From Undibacter mobilis (GTDB lineage: Bacteria > Pseudomonadota > Alphaproteobacteria > Rhizobiales > Xanthobacteraceae), in assembly GCF_003367195.1 (NCBI RefSeq), contig NZ_QRGO01000001.1, forward strand, positions 1,474,501 through 1,538,500: a stretch of DNA of 64,000 bases, read 5' to 3'. Positions 43,764 to 51,803 of the stretch are shown piece after piece (position 1 is the first letter of the stretch; each line of letters opens with the position of its first letter). The translations under genes and the position numbers were made by a program. The notes below the pieces were generated by a model, which ran no database searches, had not been told where the DNA came from, and saw only the letters and a program-made list of their open reading frames with translations.

Positions 43764-44755
43764 TTGCGACTCCAACGCGAGAACAGTTTCGACAAGCCGC
43801 CGAGAATGCCGTTCGGCAACAGCATCACCACCACCACGAGAAGAATACCGATCCAGAAATACCAGTACTGCGGCGCGATGCCGGAGAACTGGTCGCGTGC
43901 GATCATGAACACCGCGGCGCCGATCAGGCCGCCATACAGGCGTCCCGCGCCGCCCAGCACCAGCATCACCAGCACGTCGGCCGAACGTTCGAAACTCAGC
44001 ACTTCGAGCGATACGGTTTCGGTCGTCTGCGCGAGGATGGCGCCGGCGATCCCAGCGATGATTGCCGAAATCGTATAGACCTTGCGGATGTGGGCCCGAC
44101 TGTCGGCGCCGATCGCCGGCATGCGCACGATGTTTTCGCGGATGCCGCGCAGCGCCAGCCCGAACGGCGAATTGATCAGCCGGCGCGTGAGTAGGAAGCA
44201 GACGAACAGGATGGCAAGCGCATAGCCGTAGGCCGTGTAGCCGTAGAGGTCGAACTTGAAAACGCCGAACACCGGCTTGATCGCCACGCCCTGCAGGCCG
44301 TCCGAACCGCCGGTGAGCCAGCTGGCGCTGTTGGCGGCCTCGTGCAGCAGCAGGCCGAGGCCGAGCGTGATCATGATCAGCGTCAGATGCCGGAAGCGCG
44401 ACACGATGAAGCTCGACAGATAGCCCACGAGCCCGGCGACGACCGCGGCCACGAGCAGGCCGCTGAACGGCTCGCCCCAGAAAAATTTGCTGAAGATGCC
44501 GGCGGTGTAGGCCCCGAGACCGAAGAACGCGGCATGGCCGAGCGAGACGACGCCGGCATAGCCAAGGATCAAATCGAGCGACAGCGCGAACAGCGCCGTA
44601 ATGGCGATCTGGCTGGCCAGCGACAGATAGGTCGGAAACAGCCAGAACGGCAGCAGCGTCGCCAGCCAGAAGGCGATCTCGATCGCCCGCCAGCGGCTCA
44701 ATTGCTGCATGTAGGTTTGCGGGGTCATGGCGCGGGTCACATCAAGCGTTGTCAT
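43760..44755 (-). CDS. livM: Branched-chain amino acid-type ABC transporter permease LivM
   Basis: A 331-residue LivM-type permease with about nine to ten hydrophobic segments and the conserved motifs LSLDLILGYAGVVSLGHAAFFGLGAY and SPFGLALRGIRENIVRMPAIGADSRAHIRKVYTISAIIAG. It starts four bases after the livH stop and pairs with LivH in the inner membrane. Confidence 0.9.
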   Translation of the reverse strand: MTTLDVTRAMTPQTYMQQLSRWRAIEIAFWLATLLPFWLFPTYLSLASQIAITALFALSLDLILGYAGVVSLGHAAFFGLGAYTAGIFSKFFWGEPFSGLLVAAVVAGLVGYLSSFIVSRFRHLTLIMITLGLGLLLHEAANSASWLTGGSDGLQGVAIKPVFGVFKFDLYGYTAYGYALAILFVCFLLTRRLINSPFGLALRGIRENIVRMPAIGADSRAHIRKVYTISAIIAGIAGAILAQTTETVSLEVLSFERSADVLVMLVLGGAGRLYGGLIGAAVFMIARDQFSGIAPQYWYFWIGILLVVVVMLLPNGILGGLSKLFSRWSRK

Positions 44756-44759
44756 GCGC

Positions 44760-45623
44760 TCACCGTTTCCCGAACAGGCCAGCCGGCTTCCACATCAGCA
44801 CCGCCACCATCACCAGATAAATGAGGAAGGCGCCGAGCTCGGGCACGTAATACTTGCCGGCGATATCGCTGATGCCGATCAGGCAGGCGGCGGCGAACGA
44901 ACCGGCGATGGAGCCGAGGCCGCCGACCGAGACGATGATCAGCACATAGACGAGATAGACGAAGGCGAAATGCGGATCGAGGCCGACGATCTCGATCGCG
45001 AGCGCGCCGCCGAGGCCCGCCAGACCCGAGCCGAGCGCGAAGGTGACGGCGAAGGTGCGGTCGACATCGATGCCGAGGCCGCGCGCCATGCGCTGGTTAT
45101 CGACCGCAGCCCGGACCTGCGCGCCGAAGCGCGTGTGCTCGAGCGTCATCACCAGGAGGATGGTCACGACGATGCCGACCGCGACCAGGAACAGGCGGTA
45201 TATGCCGATATTCAGCCCGAGCACGTTGATCGAGCCGCGCATGTAGCCCGGCACGGAAATCGGCTGTTGCGTGGTGCCGAAGAACCAGGCGGCGACGGCG
45301 ACCGAAATGAAGGCGAGGCCGATGGTCAGCAGCACCTGATCGAGGTCGGTGGCGCGATAGAGCCGGCGGTACAAGGTGCGTTCGATGACGACGCTCACCA
45401 GCGCGGTGACCAGGAAGGAGACCGGCAGCGTGGCGAAGAAATTCCAGTGGAAGTCCTTCATCAGCATGACGGTGACGTAGGCGCCGAGCATGGCGAAGGC
45501 GCAATGCGCCAGATTGACGAAGTTCATCAGGCCAAGCGTCACCGACATGCCGACCGACAGCAGGAACAGAAGCATGCCGTAGGCAATGCCGTCGAACAGG
45601 ACGCCGAAAACGGGAGGGAGCAT
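44760..45623 (-). CDS. livH: Branched-chain amino acid-type ABC transporter permease LivH
   Basis: A 287-residue LivH-type permease: GIAYGMLLFLLSVGMSVTLGLMNFVNLAHCAFAMLGAYVTV at the start and THTRFGAQVRAAVDNQ-like loop EHTRFGAQVRAAVDNQRMARGLGID. About eight helices. It follows the binding protein gene after a 251-base gap containing a strong palindrome, consistent with lower expression than the binding protein. Confidence 0.9.
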   Translation of the reverse strand: MLPPVFGVLFDGIAYGMLLFLLSVGMSVTLGLMNFVNLAHCAFAMLGAYVTVMLMKDFHWNFFATLPVSFLVTALVSVVIERTLYRRLYRATDLDQVLLTIGLAFISVAVAAWFFGTTQQPISVPGYMRGSINVLGLNIGIYRLFLVAVGIVVTILLVMTLEHTRFGAQVRAAVDNQRMARGLGIDVDRTFAVTFALGSGLAGLGGALAIEIVGLDPHFAFVYLVYVLIIVSVGGLGSIAGSFAAACLIGISDIAGKYYVPELGAFLIYLVMVAVLMWKPAGLFGKR

Positions 45624-45823
45624 GGGTGTCGCGCTGCGCCTTTGAACTGTTTCTTCGTCTGCGGCTTTCCGGTACCGGTGCCCCTATCGCGTGGGGACCA
45701 GTGGCCCATAGCAAAACTTCTTTGCCGTTGGCACTGAAATCTGTGCTGTCGCTGCAGCGCAACGGCGTCAGGATGTGTCCGGCTTGCCCAACATGGCCCG
45801 CCGGGCCGCCCCATCCCATCGTG

Positions 45824-45853
45824 AAACGGGGCGGCTTAAGCCGCCCCGTTTTT
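45824..45853 (-). terminator. Perfect 28-bp palindrome after the Liv-type binding protein gene
   Basis: AAACGGGGCGGCTT and its exact complement (45824-45851) form a strong hairpin, with T runs on the plus side and a shorter run on the minus side. It lies 21 bases beyond the binding protein stop and before livH, so it probably attenuates read-through from the highly expressed binding protein into the permease genes. Confidence 0.75.
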
Positions 45854-45874
45854 CGCCTCGGCTGGGGGCCGGCT

Positions 45875-47050
45875 TTACTTCATGGCCGCCTTGACCGGGT
45901 CCTTGACGTTCTCGACCTTGTCGAACTCGACATTGACGAGCTTGCCGCCGACTTTCTCGACCTTGCGGATGTAGATGGTCTGAACGATGTCGCGCGTTTC
46001 AGGATCGATCATCATCGGGCCGCGCGGGGCTTCCCACTTGAGGCCCTTGGCGGCGTTGACGAGCGCCTCGCCGTCGGTCTTGCCGCCGGTCTTCTTCAGC
46101 GCTTCGTAGATGACGTGCATGCCGTCATAGCCGCCGGCGACGAAGAAGTTCGGGTTCTCGCCGTTGTTGTCCTTGCGGTACTCGGCGACAAACTTCTCGT
46201 TGAGCGCGGACTTGTGATTGTGATCGTAGGTCCAGGCGGTGATGACGCCGAGCGCGGTGTCGCCCATGTTGGCGAGCGCGGAATCGTCGGTCAGTTCGCC
46301 GGTGCCGAGGATCTTGGTCTTGCTGCTGTCGATGCCGCGTTCGGCGAAAGCCTTGCCGATGGCCGCCGGCTGCGCACCGCCGGGGATGAAGACGAAGATC
46401 GATTCCGGACCGAGATCCTTGGCGCGCTGGACATAAGCCGAGAAGTCCGGATTGGCGACCGCCATGCGCACGGAGCCGACCGTTTCGCCGCCGGCCGCCT
46501 TGAGTGCCGCCTGGAAGCTGGTTTCGGCGTCATGGCCGGGACCGTAGTCCGAGACCATGGTGTAGGACTTCTTGACGCCGTTCTTGGCGGCCCAGGTGCC
46601 CATTGTCGCCGACACCTGCGGCAGCGTGTGCGAGGTGCGCACCGAGTAGTTCGACTTGGTGGTGATGATCGATGTCGCCGCGTTCATGATCACCATGAAC
46701 TTCTTGGCTTCGGCCGACACGTCGGACGCCGCCATGGCGTTCGGCGTCAGCAGGAAGCCGGCGAGGATGTCGACATTGTCGCGCACGATCAGTTCTTGCG
46801 CCAGTCGCTTGGCGACCGGCGGCTGCGGGCCGGCCACGTCCTTGCGAATGATCTCGATCTTCTTGCCGGCGACGGTGTCGCCATTCATCTTCATATAGAG
46901 CTTGATGCCGGCATCCATCTGCTTGGCGCCGTCGGCGAACTGGCCGGAATAGGGCAGGATCACGCCGATCTTGACGGTGTCCTGGGCATGAGCCGGCGCC
47001 ATCAGCGCCACGGCGATCGTGGCCGCGCTGGCATAGAGCATGGTCTTCAT
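45875..47050 (-). CDS. livK: Branched-chain amino acid-type ABC transporter substrate-binding protein
   Basis: A 391-residue type-I periplasmic binding protein. The signal peptide MKTMLYASAATIAVALMAPAHAQ is cleaved after AHA. Family motifs are VKIGVILPYSGQFADGAKQMDAGIKLYMKMNGDTVAGKKIEII and FAERGIDSSKTKILGTGELTDD. The GGAGGAGA site before ATG 47050 sets the start. The ligand may be an amino acid or, as in several Rhizobiales paralogues, an aromatic acid; the benzoate-CoA ligase nearby is suggestive only. Confidence 0.88.
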   Translation of the reverse strand: MKTMLYASAATIAVALMAPAHAQDTVKIGVILPYSGQFADGAKQMDAGIKLYMKMNGDTVAGKKIEIIRKDVAGPQPPVAKRLAQELIVRDNVDILAGFLLTPNAMAASDVSAEAKKFMVIMNAATSIITTKSNYSVRTSHTLPQVSATMGTWAAKNGVKKSYTMVSDYGPGHDAETSFQAALKAAGGETVGSVRMAVANPDFSAYVQRAKDLGPESIFVFIPGGAQPAAIGKAFAERGIDSSKTKILGTGELTDDSALANMGDTALGVITAWTYDHNHKSALNEKFVAEYRKDNNGENPNFFVAGGYDGMHVIYEALKKTGGKTDGEALVNAAKGLKWEAPRGPMMIDPETRDIVQTIYIRKVEKVGGKLVNVEFDKVENVKDPVKAAMK

Positions 47051-47257
47051 CGGTATCTCCTCCAATTCGATGCTTGTTCGGAATCGCCGTTCGACGGAAA
47101 GGCGCATCGTTTCACGGACGATCATGCCTGACGGTCCGCGTGATGGAAAGACGGGCGCATCGCTCCTCGCTTGGAGGAATCGAACATCGGCATGCAAAAA
47201 TCGAACGATGCGCGATTTGCCGCAGCCGCCGTGCCGCGAAGGACCTCAAGGCCCCAG

Positions 47258-47304
47258 TCCCGTCATGCCGGGGCGCGCGTGCAACGCGCGAACCCGGAAT
47301 CCAG
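47258..47304. repeat. Dispersed repeat related to the one at 20170
   Basis: CCCGTCATGCCGGGG, GCGCGTGCAACGCGC and GCGAACCCGGAATCCAG (47288-47304) make up a short palindromic element; the last 17 bases are identical to 20206-20222. Confidence 0.65.
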
Positions 47305-47326
47305 ATGCCGCAGCACCTCATCGGCC

Positions 47327-47424
47327 TCATCCTGAGGAGCCCGAGCGCAGCGAGGGCGTCTCGAAGGATTGAGGCCGCCCCATGGTTCGAGACGGGCCTT
47401 CGGCCCTCCTCACCATGAGGGCGG
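47327..47424. repeat. Dispersed intergenic repeat (TCATCCTGAGGAG type)
   Basis: TCATCCTGAGGAGCCCGAG, GGCGTCTCGAAGGAT, then GGTTCGAGACGGGCCTTCGGCCC and CCTCACCATGAGGGCGG form an element with internal complementarity (GTCTCGAA/TTCGAGAC; GGGCCTTCGGCCC). I recognise the theme from many Rhizobiales genomes. It carries no coding signal. Confidence 0.65.
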
Positions 47425-47479
47425 AATTTAATCAAAATGACGCTTGACTGTATTTAAGCCTAGGCCTATATTCCCCTGC

Positions 47480-47965
47480 ATCCCGCCCCTTCGACGAGGG
47501 GTGTCTGATCAGCGTCTCCAGATGCTGGGGCGGGGAGCGGTGGCCGGGTTCGGGGCGTCGGAGATGCGGCGCAAATTCCCCGCCCGGCGGTCCAAGCCGC
47601 TCGCTCCCGGCGCGCCTTGCCGCGCGCCACTGGGGCGGAACTGCGCGTGCCAAGGGAGCAGAAGTCTTCGGCGGCGGGGCGATCGACACCAGGTCGCGCC
47701 CAAACCGGAGGCGAGGAAGCCACCCCGCCCGCGCAGGGAAGTCCCGCAGCGGTGGATAGCAATGGTCCGTCCACCGGGGGTCGAGCGGAGCAAGCCACAA
47801 AACACCGCGTGCGGAACGCCGGAGGTCCGGCAATTCCGTGGTGACGATGCTCGCGTGAATCTAACTCACACATCACGCGAGGCTGCGGGGCTGTTCGGGC
47901 CCGGCGTTCCGCGCGCCCTCGTTATCGAAGGGCGATGGAATGAAGGTTTGGGACTGCGGCCTGCC
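47480..47965. repeat. GC-rich structured element of about 490 bases, possible dispersed repeat or RNA
   Basis: This stretch has open frames on both strands but none with family features. It contains exact long-range stems: GGGCGGGGA (47529-47537) with TCCCCGCCC (47578-47586); GCGGAACGCCGG (47811-47822) with CCGGCGTTCCGC (47901-47912); and inside the latter CTCGCGTGA (47850-47858) with TCACGCGAG (47873-47881). The second half (from GTGCGGAACGCC to GCGTTCCGCGCGCCCTC) strongly recalls a non-coding repeat of Bradyrhizobium-type genomes from memory. Whether it is transcribed is unknown. Confidence 0.55.
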
Positions 47966-48007
47966 CGGGGCCGACCAAACAATGCGGGCGATGACGCATG
48001 TCTGCTT

Positions 48008-48039
48008 CTTATCCCTCCCCGTCTTCGGGGAGGGATAAG
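48008..48039. terminator. 13-bp perfect hairpin after the MetE-like gene
   Basis: CTTATCCCTCCCC (48008-48020) and GGGGAGGGATAAG (48027-48039) with a GTCTTC loop lie seven bases beyond the minus-strand stop at 48046. It may end that transcript; it also resembles the dispersed CCCTCCCC repeats. Confidence 0.6.
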
Positions 48040-48045
48040 GAAGCC

Positions 48046-49209
48046 TCACGCTACCTTCTTGCCCCACAGCCGCGTCGAAGCGAGGTCGGCGCCCTCGCGC
48101 AGCGCCTGGAGCTTTAGCCACACTGCCGGCTCGATCACCCATTCGCGGTTGGTGAAGGTGCCGAAGCCGCAATCGGTCGAGGCGACGACACGTTCGCGGT
48201 CGCCCACCGCCGCCACCGCGTCCTCGATGCGGCGCGCGACGACCTCGGAATGCTCGACGAAATTCGACGTCGTCTCGATCACGCCCGGCAGCAGGATCAT
48301 GTGCTTGGGCAGCGGCGCCTTCTTGAACGCGGCATATTCGTGGGCATGACGCGGATTGGCGAACTCGATGGTCAGCGCGCCGACCTTGGCCTGATACAGC
48401 GCCGGCAGAATCTTCTCGAGCGGGATGTCGTAGATATGCGGACCTTCCCAGTTGCCGTAGCAGACATGCAGCCGCACGCGGTCGGCCGGAATACCGTCGA
48501 TGCCGGCATTGATGGCGGCGACATGCGCCTCGACGCGCTTGATGAAGGCGGCGTCGTCGAGATCGCGATAGAGCATGGTGCGGTCCATGGCGAGATCGGG
48601 CGCGTCGATCTGCAGCACAAGCCCGGCTTTGTGAATCGCCATGTATTCATGCCGCATCTCGCGGGCCAGCGCGGCGAGATAGGCGTCGTGCGTGTCGTAA
48701 TGCGCGTTCAGCATGGTCGAGGAAATGATGCCGGGCGACGGCGCCGTCATGAAGGTCTCGGCGAACTTGCCGGATGCAATGCGGTTGAAGCGCGCCAGCT
48801 CGTCATTAATCGGCTTGACGTCGAGATACTTTAATTCGCCTTGGCACTCCGGCGCGTTCTGCTGCTTCGAGGTGTGCGGAAAGCGCCGCACCAGGCTCGC
48901 CACCAGTTCGGGAAAAGCCTCGAATTCCTTGCCGCGCCGCCGGTTCGACACGCCGGCAAAACCGCTCATGCGCTGCGGCACATAGGTCTGGAAGCCGACG
49001 CGCTGCTGTTCCCCATCATTGCCGATATCGATGCCGGCCTTGGCCTGCTTGTCGACGACATGGGCGACGGCCTTGTCCAATTCGGATGCCATTTCGGTCG
49101 CGTCGAAAGGCTGGCCCTGTTCCTGGCGCACCAGAAGGTCGGAAAGCTTGTCGTTACGCGGCAGCGAGCCGACATGGGTGGTCAGAATACGGTCGCGGCT
49201 GAGGATCAT
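48046..49209 (-). CDS. MetE C-terminal-like zinc methyltransferase (cobalamin-independent methionine synthase II family)
   Basis: A 387-residue protein of the MetE-C/UROD-like barrel: TTHVGSLPRNDKLSDLL at the start and zinc ligands H248 and C250 (RLHVCYGNWEG), E282 (TIEFANPRH) and C347 (STDCGFGTF), equivalent to the H-x-C, E and C of MetE. It lacks the N-terminal half of true MetE, so it is probably a corrinoid- or folate-linked, or thiol-linked, alkyl transferase. The substrate is unknown. It is divergent from benzoate-CoA ligase, with 119 bases between starts. Confidence 0.8.
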   Translation of the reverse strand: MILSRDRILTTHVGSLPRNDKLSDLLVRQEQGQPFDATEMASELDKAVAHVVDKQAKAGIDIGNDGEQQRVGFQTYVPQRMSGFAGVSNRRRGKEFEAFPELVASLVRRFPHTSKQQNAPECQGELKYLDVKPINDELARFNRIASGKFAETFMTAPSPGIISSTMLNAHYDTHDAYLAALAREMRHEYMAIHKAGLVLQIDAPDLAMDRTMLYRDLDDAAFIKRVEAHVAAINAGIDGIPADRVRLHVCYGNWEGPHIYDIPLEKILPALYQAKVGALTIEFANPRHAHEYAAFKKAPLPKHMILLPGVIETTSNFVEHSEVVARRIEDAVAAVGDRERVVASTDCGFGTFTNREWVIEPAVWLKLQALREGADLASTRLWGKKVA

Positions 49210-49328
49210 TGCGGCTTCACTCCCAAGGTTACGTTTTTTGGGCGCGTTTTTGCTTTGGAAATATGCTGCGCTAGGCAGCCCGCGCCGGTCTATTGCATAA
49301 TACCCGAATACTTCGGGAGGAAAACAAA

Positions 49329-50930
49329 ATGACGGTCGCGGAAAAAATCGCGGCGGACACCGGCGCGGTGGGCCTGAGCCCCGTATTGGGGGCCGGCGCC
49401 TACAACTTCGCCGCCGATGTCCTCAAGCGCAATCTCGATGCGGGCCGTGCGGGCAAGCCGGCCTATATCGATGGGCGCGGCACCTGGACCTACGGACAGT
49501 TGGCCGATCGCGTAAACCGCTTCGGCGCGGCGTTGCGCGGTCTCGGCGTTCGCCGCGAGGAACGCGTGCTCATGGCCGTGCTCGACACTGTCGACTGGCC
49601 GACGGCATTTCTCGGCTGTCTCAAGGCCGGCATCATCGCCGTGCCGGTGAACACGCTGCTCACCGAAGATGACTACCGTTTCATGCTGGCCGACAGCCGC
49701 GCCAAGGCGCTGGTGGTATCGGAGGCGCTGTTTCCGCGGTTCGAAAAGATCATCGCGGAAAGCCCCGACCTCGAGCATGTCATTGTGTCGGGAGCCAATC
49801 CTCATGGCTATCGCCTGTTCGAGGATCTGATCGGCGCCGATGAGCCGGAAGACGTCACCGCGGCGACGGTCGCCGACGACATGGCGTTCTGGCTCTACAC
49901 CTCGGGCTCGACCGGCAAGCCGAAAGGCGCCGTCCATGTCCATGGCAGCCTCAAGATCACGGCCGATCTCTACGGCACGCCGGTGGTCGGGCTGAAAGAA
50001 AGCGACGTCGTGCATTCGGTGGCGAAATTGTTCTTCGCCTATGGTCTTGGCAACGCCATGACCTTCCCGCTCAGCGTCGGCGCTACCGTGGTGCTCAACG
50101 CCGAGCGGCCGACGCCGGACGGTGTGGCCGCGCTGCTCAAGAAGCATCCGATCACGGTGTTCTTCGCGGTGCCGACTTTCTACGCCAGCTTTCTCAATTC
50201 GCCGGGCGCGCCGCAGAAGTCCGAGGTAAAGCTGCGTCATTGCATCTCGGCCGGCGAGGCTTTGCCGGAAGGCATCGCGCGCAAATGGGAAGAGCGCTAC
50301 GGCGTGTCGATCTATGACGGCCTCGGCACCACCGAGATGCTGCACATCTTCCTGTCCAACCGTCCCGGCGCCACCAAATACGGCACGACCGGCAAGCCGG
50401 TGCCGGGCTACGAAATCAAGCTGCTCGGCGAGGACGGCAAGCCCGTCAAGAAGGGCGAGATGGGCGAGATGTATTCGCGCGGGCCGACCTCGGCGGTCAT
50501 GTACTGGAACAACCGCGAGAAGTCGCGCTCGACCTTCCAGGGCGAGTGGACGCGCTCCGGCGACAAATACATCGAGGACGAGGACGGCTATTTCATCTGC
50601 TGCGGCCGCGCCGACGACATGCTGAAAGTGTCGGGCATTTACGTCTCGCCCTTCGAGGTGGAGGCGGCTCTGGCCTCGCACCCGGACGTTCTGGAAGCCG
50701 CGGTGGTCGGCTGGCAGGACGAAGAGAAGCTGGTCAAGCCGCGCGCTTTCGTCGTGCTCAAGCAACATGACAAGGCGAGCGATGCGCTGGTCGTCCTGCT
50801 GCAGGAGCATGTGAAGCAGGTTCTGGCGCCGTACAAATATCCACGCTGGATCGAATTCCGCGTCGATCTGCCGAAGACGGCGACGGGGAAGATCCAAAGG
50901 TTCATGTTGCGGGCGGAGCAGCAGGGCTGA
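49329..50930 (+). CDS. Benzoate-CoA ligase family enzyme
   Basis: A 533-residue adenylate-forming ligase (aromatic acid + ATP + CoA to acyl-CoA). The P-loop is YTSGSTGKPKGAVHVHGS, with YGLGNAMTFPLSVGAT, YDGLGTTEMLHIFLSN, the hinge GRADDMLKVSGIYVSPFEVE and catalytic Lys in KTATGKIQRF. These segments match benzoate-CoA ligases (BadA/BclA type) better than acetyl-CoA or long-chain enzymes. GGGAGG precedes ATG 49329. No benzoyl-CoA oxygenase or reductase genes lie in the window, so the pathway continues elsewhere. Confidence 0.87.
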   Translation: MTVAEKIAADTGAVGLSPVLGAGAYNFAADVLKRNLDAGRAGKPAYIDGRGTWTYGQLADRVNRFGAALRGLGVRREERVLMAVLDTVDWPTAFLGCLKAGIIAVPVNTLLTEDDYRFMLADSRAKALVVSEALFPRFEKIIAESPDLEHVIVSGANPHGYRLFEDLIGADEPEDVTAATVADDMAFWLYTSGSTGKPKGAVHVHGSLKITADLYGTPVVGLKESDVVHSVAKLFFAYGLGNAMTFPLSVGATVVLNAERPTPDGVAALLKKHPITVFFAVPTFYASFLNSPGAPQKSEVKLRHCISAGEALPEGIARKWEERYGVSIYDGLGTTEMLHIFLSNRPGATKYGTTGKPVPGYEIKLLGEDGKPVKKGEMGEMYSRGPTSAVMYWNNREKSRSTFQGEWTRSGDKYIEDEDGYFICCGRADDMLKVSGIYVSPFEVEAALASHPDVLEAAVVGWQDEEKLVKPRAFVVLKQHDKASDALVVLLQEHVKQVLAPYKYPRWIEFRVDLPKTATGKIQRFMLRAEQQG

Positions 50931-50934
50931 TGAA

Positions 50935-51744
50935 ATGCAGCTAGCGGATTCTGGTTTTCTGTCGATTGACGGCCATTCCCTCGAATACCGCATGGTCGGA
51001 CCGCGTCCTGACGCGGCGCCGACGATTGTCATGCTGCATGAGGGCCTCGGCTGCGTCGGTCTGTGGGGCGATTTTCCCGACAAGGTAAGTGAGGCCACGG
51101 GCTGCGGCGTATTTGTCTATTCGCGCGCCGGCTACGGGCAGTCCTCACCGGTGAAGCTGCCCCGACCACTGACCTACATGCACATCGAGGCGCGCGAAGT
51201 GCTGCCGAAGCTGCTCGATATGATCGGCGCCAGGCGGCACATCCTGTTCGGTCACAGTGACGGCGCCTCGATCGCGGCGCTCTATGCCGGTTCGCATCAG
51301 GATCATCGTCTCGGAGGCCTGATCCTGATGGCACCGCATTTCTTCACCGAAGACGTCGGCATTGCTGCCATCGCCGAGGCCCGGCAGGCCTACGAAACCG
51401 GAGATCTGCGCGCGAAGCTGGCGCGCTGGCACAAGGACCCCGACAACGCCTTCCGCGGCTGGAACGACGCCTGGCTCGATCCCGATTTCCGCAAGTGGGA
51501 TATCACCGAGCAGCTCGCCTATATTCGCGTGCCGGTCCTGATCGTGCAGGGCGAGGGCGATCAGTACGGCACCGTGGCGCAGATCGAAGTCGCCGAGCGT
51601 GAGTGCTACTGCCCGGTCGATGTGGCGTTGCTGTCTGGCGCGAAACATTCGCCGCAGCGCGAGGCGCCGGAGGCGACGCTCGCCGCGGTCGCCGACTTCA
51701 CCGCCCATGTGCTGGCAAACAACGGATGGGAGCGCGCGGCGTAG
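50935..51744 (+). CDS. Alpha/beta hydrolase
   Basis: A 269-residue alpha/beta-hydrolase. The nucleophile elbow is GHSDGAS (LFGHSDGASIAALYAG), the oxyanion region HEGLGCVGLWGDFP, an acid is likely in VQGEGDQYGT, and the catalytic His in SGAKHSPQREAPE. It starts four bases after the ligase stop, so the pair is cotranscribed. A thioesterase or ester hydrolase acting on a product of aromatic acid metabolism is a contextual guess. Confidence 0.82.
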   Translation: MQLADSGFLSIDGHSLEYRMVGPRPDAAPTIVMLHEGLGCVGLWGDFPDKVSEATGCGVFVYSRAGYGQSSPVKLPRPLTYMHIEAREVLPKLLDMIGARRHILFGHSDGASIAALYAGSHQDHRLGGLILMAPHFFTEDVGIAAIAEARQAYETGDLRAKLARWHKDPDNAFRGWNDAWLDPDFRKWDITEQLAYIRVPVLIVQGEGDQYGTVAQIEVAERECYCPVDVALLSGAKHSPQREAPEATLAAVADFTAHVLANNGWERAA

Positions 51745-51754
51745 ATCCGAAACA

Positions 51755-51786
51755 AAACGGCCGGGCTTTGGGCCCGGCCGTTTCAA
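51755..51786. terminator. Bidirectional terminator between hydrolase and aminotransferase genes
   Basis: AAACGGCCGGGC (51755-51766) and GCCCGGCCGTTT (51772-51783) form a 12-bp perfect stem with a five-base loop between two convergent genes. Confidence 0.8.
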
Positions 51787-51803
51787 ATCGTCTGCGGTGA
51801 AAC

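Noticed and set aside
47480-47965. RNase P RNA, tmRNA or group II intron
   Set aside because: The fold suggested these, but conserved sequence blocks of RNase P RNA and tmRNA, and intron domain V, are not recognisable.
47444-48349. Plus-strand frame of about 300 codons through the gene-free region
   Set aside because: It reads through the structured repeat and on into the antisense of the MetE-like gene; the product is Arg/Pro-rich with no domain. Interpreted as repeat DNA.
49290-51098. Long minus-strand open frame (about 600 codons) opposite benzoate-CoA ligase
   Set aside because: It lies fully antisense to well-conserved ligase and hydrolase genes and shows no motifs.
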